Assembly: GCA_964463485.1 (NCBI GenBank)
Contig: CAYXDO010000047.1
Coordinates: forward strand, 4,969 to 68,968
Direction: 5' to 3'
Length of the DNA stretch: 64,000 bases
Origin: CAYXDO01 sp964463485
GTDB lineage: Bacteria > Myxococcota > Kuafuiibacteriia > Kuafuiibacteriales > Kuafuiibacteriaceae
Each line of letters starts with the position of its first letter. Position 1 is the stretch's first letter. The notes beneath the pieces were generated by a model. It did no database searches and was not told where the DNA came from. It worked only from the letters and a program-made list of their open reading frames with translations. Positions 59,894 to 64,000 of the stretch are shown here, in pieces. A program made the translations under genes and the position numbers.

Positions 59894-61222
59894 TCATGAG
59901 TCTTCGCTGGGCCGAGTCGCGAGCTCGAGCTGACCCTCTTCGGAGACCGCAAGCGCGCCGTCTCCGCGCTCATCCGTCAGAGAGAGACGTCCTTCGTCGA
60001 CATGCCCGAGCCTTCGCCGAACGACTTGGAGCGCCGCCCGCGCGGCCTTGGCTACCACCGGATGGGGCGAACCGGCCGCACGCGCGAGGCCCGGGATCGC
60101 CGCCGGCGTCCCGACCTTGGCCAACGATTGAGCCGCTGCCGCCCGAATCGACGGAACCTCCCCCTCCAAACGCGAGAGCAGAAACGCCTCCGCACCCTCG
60201 TCTCCCAAAATCGCCAGCGACTCGATCACCTCCACACTCACCTCGAGCGCGCTCGAATAGAGTGACTCGAGCCGCAGGCGGATCACCGTGCGCTCCTGCG
60301 GAGGCCGGGCGGCGCCATGCACCGCGAACGCGAACACCGCGGCCGACAGCACGATCCCCTTGTCGGCCAGGCCCGCCTCGATGATCGGTCTTGCTCGTTC
60401 CCACCCAAACGTCTTGCCGACATGCCGGATCGCTTTGGCGCGCAAGGGAGGTGTCGCGGTCATCGAAATCTCTCGGACGATCTCATCGGCCTCCCCGGAC
60501 AAGAACATCGCCGCGACCAGCCGAACGCCGAGGTCCTCGTCAGCGAGCGCGGCTTTCGCGCTCGTTCGCGTTTCGTGGGTGTTCGGAAATCGCGCCACCA
60601 AGACCTCGAGCGCCCGCAAGCGCGCGCCGGCGAAGCGATCGGAGCTCGCTCGCTCCATCAACCGGTCGAGCGGCGATCCCACTGGCCCTGCCAGCTCGCG
60701 GGCGAGCTGGAGCACCTTCGGGATCGCCGCGGCCGGATCCTGGCGAAGAGACACCTCGACCTCGAGTGTCGATTTCTCGAGCCGTGCCGAAGTCAAGACG
60801 AGGAGCAACGACCTGGCGTCCGCGGTCATTCGAGCCAGCACCTCGATCTCTGGCCCGCTGGCAAAGTAGAGCCTGTCGAAGTCCGAGTGTCCGGTCACGA
60901 CCGGTCGACTCTGGTCCGCTTCGCTCGCTTCGACGAGCTCGGTGGGCAACAGGAGCATGTTCGGAGGCACCAACCCTTCGAGGGCCACGCGAATTCGGAC
61001 GTGATCACCGAGGGTGAGCGGCGGCAAACGCACGTCGATCAAAAAGCCGTCGTCGAACCCTTCGATCAAATCCCCGCGCAACAGGCTCCTGCGAGCCCAC
61101 CGGAAACCTTGCCTGGACGAAAGAGGAGCCACCTTCAGACGCCGAAGGTGAGCACGCAGCGCTGCGGCCGTGAGCATCCCTATGAACGACAGCTCGAGGA
61201 TCACGACTCGCGCCGCCAACAT
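59894..61222 (-). CDS. HEAT-repeat protein
   Basis: A 442-aa protein with a weak N-terminal membrane-like helix (VVILELSFIGMLTAAALRA). A beta-rich part (about 60-175) follows. From about 190 to 405 there are helical repeats of HEAT/PBS-lyase type (LRALEVLVARFPNTHETRTS; VRLVAAMFLSGEADEIVREI; EVIESLAILGDEGAEAFLLS; SIRAAAAQSLAKVGTPAAIP), which make protein-binding surfaces. The start is ATG 61222. It is divergent from the cyclic-nucleotide-binding gene with only 32 bases between. Its partner and role are unknown. Confidence 0.78.
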   Translation of the reverse strand: MLAARVVILELSFIGMLTAAALRAHLRRLKVAPLSSRQGFRWARRSLLRGDLIEGFDDGFLIDVRLPPLTLGDHVRIRVALEGLVPPNMLLLPTELVEASEADQSRPVVTGHSDFDRLYFASGPEIEVLARMTADARSLLLVLTSARLEKSTLEVEVSLRQDPAAAIPKVLQLARELAGPVGSPLDRLMERASSDRFAGARLRALEVLVARFPNTHETRTSAKAALADEDLGVRLVAAMFLSGEADEIVREISMTATPPLRAKAIRHVGKTFGWERARPIIEAGLADKGIVLSAAVFAFAVHGAARPPQERTVIRLRLESLYSSALEVSVEVIESLAILGDEGAEAFLLSRLEGEVPSIRAAAAQSLAKVGTPAAIPGLARAAGSPHPVVAKAARAALQVVRRRLGHVDEGRLSLTDERGDGALAVSEEGQLELATRPSEDS

Positions 61223-61254
61223 TGCGCGCTTCTCGTGTACAATCCTAGCCCTTC

Positions 61255-62700
61255 ATGAGCACCCTCGAGGTCGCAAAGCTCGGTGACGAAGCCGGGGACG
61301 CGCTCCAACGCGGCGAGTTGAAAACGGCCCTCCAAGCCTACCTGCGACTCGAACAAGTCGAACCCAAAAACCCCGCCTGGCCGCGGGGCTCCGCTCTCGT
61401 GTTCCGCAAATTCGGCCAGAAAAAACAGGAGGTCGAAGCGCTCGCGCGCGCAGCTCGCATCTTCATCGAGGCCGGTGAAGTGCTGAAAGCCACGACCGTC
61501 CTCAAACAAATCCTCGCCATCGAGCCGAACCACGCCGAGGCCGAACGCTGGCTCGAGCGCCTCCATCAGGCCGCGCTCGGTCGCAGAAGACCCGCCAACT
61601 CGACCATGCCTCCGCCACGTCCCACTCAACCTGCCTCCCCGAGCGCCCCCATCGAACGCCTCCGACTCTCCGAAGTCATGCCAGGCGCCAGCCAAGAGCA
61701 TCCTGGGATTTATCTGATTCCACTCGGCGACGACGACGAACCCACCGCAGACCTCCCGCCCAGACCCGTTCCACGCCCAAGCGCCCTCGCCGCCGACGCC
61801 AGCGCCGAAGATGTCGCAGTCTTCGCCGTCGAACAAGAGGTCCGAGCCGCTGAAACGCTCAAGAAAGTCCTCCCAGCTACCCCCCTCTTCTCGTCGATCC
61901 GACGCCACGACTCCTTCGGCGCCCTCATTACTCACGCAAGGCTCGTCGATGTCCAAAAGGGTCAGGATATTTTCCGGCAAGGAGACCAAGGAGACGCACT
62001 CTACGTCGTCGCCGAAGGGATCCTCGGCGTCATCGACGAGGGCCCCCCTCGCCGCGGAATCGCCAAGCTCGACGAAGGCGACTTCTTCGGCGAAATCGCC
62101 CTCGTCACCGATCAAGCGCGCACCGCCACCGTCACCGCACTCACCGACGCCACGATCATCGCCATCGATCGCTCCGTCGTGAACGCGCTGATCAGCAACG
62201 ACCGCGACGTGCTCGGCGTGCTGCTCGAGTTCCTGAAAAACCGTCTCGCCGAGCGACTCCTCCTCGTAAATCCGTTGTTCAGCGACCTCTCCAGCAACGA
62301 CCGCGGACGCTTGAAAAAACTCTTTCGCTTCCTCGAGACCGAACCCGGCGCCGAGCTCATGACTCAGGGGCAAGAGCCCCCCGGCTTGATCGTGCTCCTC
62401 TCCGGACAAGCCGAAGCGGTGCGTCAATCAGGTGACTCGGTCGTGGTCATCGGTCGATTGGGCCCCGGCGACCTCGTCGGAGAAATGTCTCTCCTCACCG
62501 ATCAACCCGCCATCGCCACGGTGCGCGCCAAGACCAAGTGCTTCGCCATCGAGCTCCCGAGCGCCGCCTTCATCAAGATCGTCCGCGGCCGCCCCGAAGC
62601 GCTCGCGTTCGTGCGTGAAGTGATCGAAAAGCGACGGTCCGAGTCCGATCAAATCCTCGCTGGCGCAGCGTACGCCGAGGGCGGCGTCACCTTCGTGTGA
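61255..62700 (+). CDS. Protein with TPR region and two cyclic-nucleotide-binding domains
   Basis: A 481-aa cytoplasmic protein. The first 110 residues form TPR-like helices (DEAGDALQRGELKTALQAYL; IFIEAGEVLKATTVLKQILA). After a Pro-rich linker come two cNMP-binding folds, about 200-320 and 325-455. The first has FRQGDQGDALYVVAEGILGV and GDFFGEIALVTDQARTATVT, a full phosphate-binding cassette; the second has LVGEMSLLTDQPAIATVRAK, also good. The protein has no output domain such as HTH, so it may pass cAMP or c-di-GMP binding to a partner by its TPRs. Start ATG 61255. Confidence 0.84.
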   Translation: MSTLEVAKLGDEAGDALQRGELKTALQAYLRLEQVEPKNPAWPRGSALVFRKFGQKKQEVEALARAARIFIEAGEVLKATTVLKQILAIEPNHAEAERWLERLHQAALGRRRPANSTMPPPRPTQPASPSAPIERLRLSEVMPGASQEHPGIYLIPLGDDDEPTADLPPRPVPRPSALAADASAEDVAVFAVEQEVRAAETLKKVLPATPLFSSIRRHDSFGALITHARLVDVQKGQDIFRQGDQGDALYVVAEGILGVIDEGPPRRGIAKLDEGDFFGEIALVTDQARTATVTALTDATIIAIDRSVVNALISNDRDVLGVLLEFLKNRLAERLLLVNPLFSDLSSNDRGRLKKLFRFLETEPGAELMTQGQEPPGLIVLLSGQAEAVRQSGDSVVVIGRLGPGDLVGEMSLLTDQPAIATVRAKTKCFAIELPSAAFIKIVRGRPEALAFVREVIEKRRSESDQILAGAAYAEGGVTFV

Positions 62701-62718
62701 CTGCGGACGACTCGTTGC

Positions 62719-63927
62719 ATGACGGGTCTCGAGACACCCAACCCTTTGACACCCAACCCACGCGCCCCCTCGCTTCGTCCTCGGAGGTTCTTCCGGCGAC
62801 GACGACGACGACAGCTCGAGACGCCGTTCGTCGGCGGCAATCGAGTCTCCGTGCTCGTCGACGGCAGCGCCTTCTTCCCAGCGCTCCTCGAGGCCATCGA
62901 GAACGCGAAGAGTTACGTACTCATCGAGAGCTACATCCTCGCGTCGGACGAGACCGGCCAACGCGTCGCCAACGCACTCACCAGGAAAGCGGCGGAAGGG
63001 GTGGAAGTCGCACTCTCCTACGACTCCTTCGGATCGCTGGGCGTGCTCGAAGACTGGTTCATCGAGTCACTCCAAGCTCGGGGTGTCCTCGTGTTCGAGT
63101 TCCTGCCCGTATCCCCGTTCAACGTCGTAGCCTCCATCCAACGGAGAAATCACCGAAAGTCCCTCATCGTCGACGGCCAAATCGGCATCGTCGGCGGCCT
63201 CAACATCTCCGACGACTACGCCTCCGTCGAAGACGGCGGCAAAGGTTGGCGCGACACCGCTGTACGCGTCGAAGGCCCCGCCGTCGCCCAGCTCGAGGCC
63301 TTCTTTCGACACAACTGGAGGGCGCGCGGCGCCAGACCCCTTCGATCGCTCCCGCTCGGCTGCTCGCCGCGTGAAGGCGGCGTGGAGGTCCGCTTCGACA
63401 CCAACGAGGGCCGAAGAGACCGGGCCCACGTTCGGCGAGCTTACCTCGCCGCGATCATCGGCGCGCAGTCCACGATTCGACTCACCCACGCCTACTTCAC
63501 GCCCGACGCCGCCATCGTCAGAGCCCTGAAGCGCGCGGCCAGACGAGGCGTGTCCGTCGAGCTCATCACCGCGAGAGCCACCGACGTGCGCGCGAGCTGG
63601 CACGTGGCAAGGGGCCTCTACGGATCGCTCCTCTCGTCGGGCATCCGCATCCACGAGTGGCACGAACGAGTGCTGCACGCCAAAACCGCGGTCGTCGACG
63701 GAAGCTGGGTCGCCATTGGCTCCGCCAACCTCAACCGTCGATCCCTTCGCTTCGACCTCGAAGTGAACGCGTTCGCCCGCACCGGTTCGATCGGACCCGA
63801 AATGGACGCCCGCTTCGAAGCCGATCGAGCGAGATGTGAGGAAGTCACCCTCGCCGCCCACCGCCGGCGACCCAGGTGGGTCCGCTTTTTGGAGTGGTTT
63901 TTCGGGCTACTCAGGCCGCTCTTTTGA
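62719..63927 (+). CDS. Phospholipase D-like (cardiolipin synthase family) protein
   Basis: A 402-aa enzyme of the PLD/cardiolipin synthase family. Both HxKxxxxD motifs are there: HRKSLIVDG (His145, Lys147, Asp152) and HAKTAVVDG (His320, Lys322, Asp327) with GSANLNRRS after the second. The N-terminal region is very Arg-rich (RPRRFFRRRRRRQ), with no membrane helices, unlike ClsA; it resembles ClsB/YbhO. It probably joins two phosphatidylglycerols or a PG and another phospholipid at the membrane. The ATG at 62719 starts 18 bases after the cNMP gene, so they form a likely operon. Confidence 0.88.
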   Translation: MTGLETPNPLTPNPRAPSLRPRRFFRRRRRRQLETPFVGGNRVSVLVDGSAFFPALLEAIENAKSYVLIESYILASDETGQRVANALTRKAAEGVEVALSYDSFGSLGVLEDWFIESLQARGVLVFEFLPVSPFNVVASIQRRNHRKSLIVDGQIGIVGGLNISDDYASVEDGGKGWRDTAVRVEGPAVAQLEAFFRHNWRARGARPLRSLPLGCSPREGGVEVRFDTNEGRRDRAHVRRAYLAAIIGAQSTIRLTHAYFTPDAAIVRALKRAARRGVSVELITARATDVRASWHVARGLYGSLLSSGIRIHEWHERVLHAKTAVVDGSWVAIGSANLNRRSLRFDLEVNAFARTGSIGPEMDARFEADRARCEEVTLAAHRRRPRWVRFLEWFFGLLRPLF

Positions 63928-63947
63928 GCTTCCTTCTGATTCGGACC

Positions 63948-64000
63948 GATTCAGACCTCCGATTCAGACCTCCGATTCAGACCTCCGATTCAGACCTCCG
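63948..64000. repeat. 13-bp tandem array at the right edge
   Basis: GATTCAGACCTCC repeats four times exactly (63948-63960, 63961-63973, 63974-63986, 63987-63999) and continues out of the window; a degenerate unit lies just before it. On the minus strand it reads GGAGGTCTGAATC. Confidence 0.92.

Overview
The window is high-GC DNA that looks chromosomal, most likely from a myxobacterium or a relative (phylum Myxococcota). The clues are a Hanks-type Ser/Thr kinase with a PEGA domain, many lipoproteins with Asp/Ala/Gly ('DAG') spacers and cysteine-rich tails, MopE-like C-x-G-x-D-D-D-C motifs, a DUF2330 protein with a MYXO-CTERM-like tail, FHA-linked sigma-54 activators, and frequent GTG/TTG starts. 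No rRNA, tRNA, IS element or CRISPR array was recognised. All calls come from reading the sequence; no database was searched.

Bases 1-17 kb form a surface-polysaccharide locus. It holds glycosyltransferases of several families (GT2, GT9, GT4-like, WbsX-like), two sulfotransferases, a polysaccharide pyruvyl transferase, an acyltransferase-3/SGNH O-acylase, a GMC oxidoreductase, a PglK/MsbA-like ABC exporter and GalE. Together these suggest a decorated (sulfated, pyruvylated, acylated) glycan built on a lipid carrier and flipped by the ABC protein. Directly beside it (17.0-18.8 kb) is a PqqD / HPr-kinase-like / PqqD triad with no HPr partner and no lasso or PQQ genes.

Bases 19.4-30.1 kb carry the most system-like block. 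A minus-strand operon runs MoxR AAA+ ATPase, a 130-aa protein, then a vWA-like/beta-propeller protein, with 4-nt GTGA overlaps between them. It is followed by a PEGA-domain Ser/Thr kinase, a TPR protein (again overlapping) and a lipoprotein. A 937-aa repeat/beta-propeller protein resembling the bpX6 component lies further along, separated by an opposite-strand Uma2-type nuclease gene. This matches the MoxR-vWA-beta-propeller ternary conflict/signalling systems known from comparative genomics, here with an added kinase arm. Upstream sits a ribbon-helix-helix antitoxin whose PIN toxin has suffered an internal deletion.

Bases 30.7-37 kb hold an outer-membrane-like protein, an ECF sigma factor overlapping a FecR/TPR regulator, which overlaps a TolB-type lipoprotein with a CxxCH motif, then a second lipoprotein. 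Bases 37-58 kb are mixed: YggT, a polytopic membrane protein, a long-chain acyl-CoA synthetase divergent from a hotdog protein and an MBL-fold hydrolase, a two-component system, an acyl-CoA desaturase, an FHA/sigma-54 activator, lipoproteins, a fatty acid hydroxylase-type protein, an amine oxidase, a methyltransferase, DUF2330, and GpsA. Bases 57-64 kb hold a small unknown protein, a site-2-type protease, an FGE-like protein, a HEAT-repeat protein, a double cyclic-nucleotide-binding protein and a cardiolipin-synthase-like PLD.

Short repeats are unusually common. There are 13-15 bp tandem arrays in gene-start regions (24.2, 52.8, 58.4 kb) and at the right edge (63.9 kb), and 21-bp coding repeats that build coiled coils (19.0 and 22.9 kb). 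A dispersed 97-bp element occurs in two opposite-orientation copies (31.7 and 58.5 kb).
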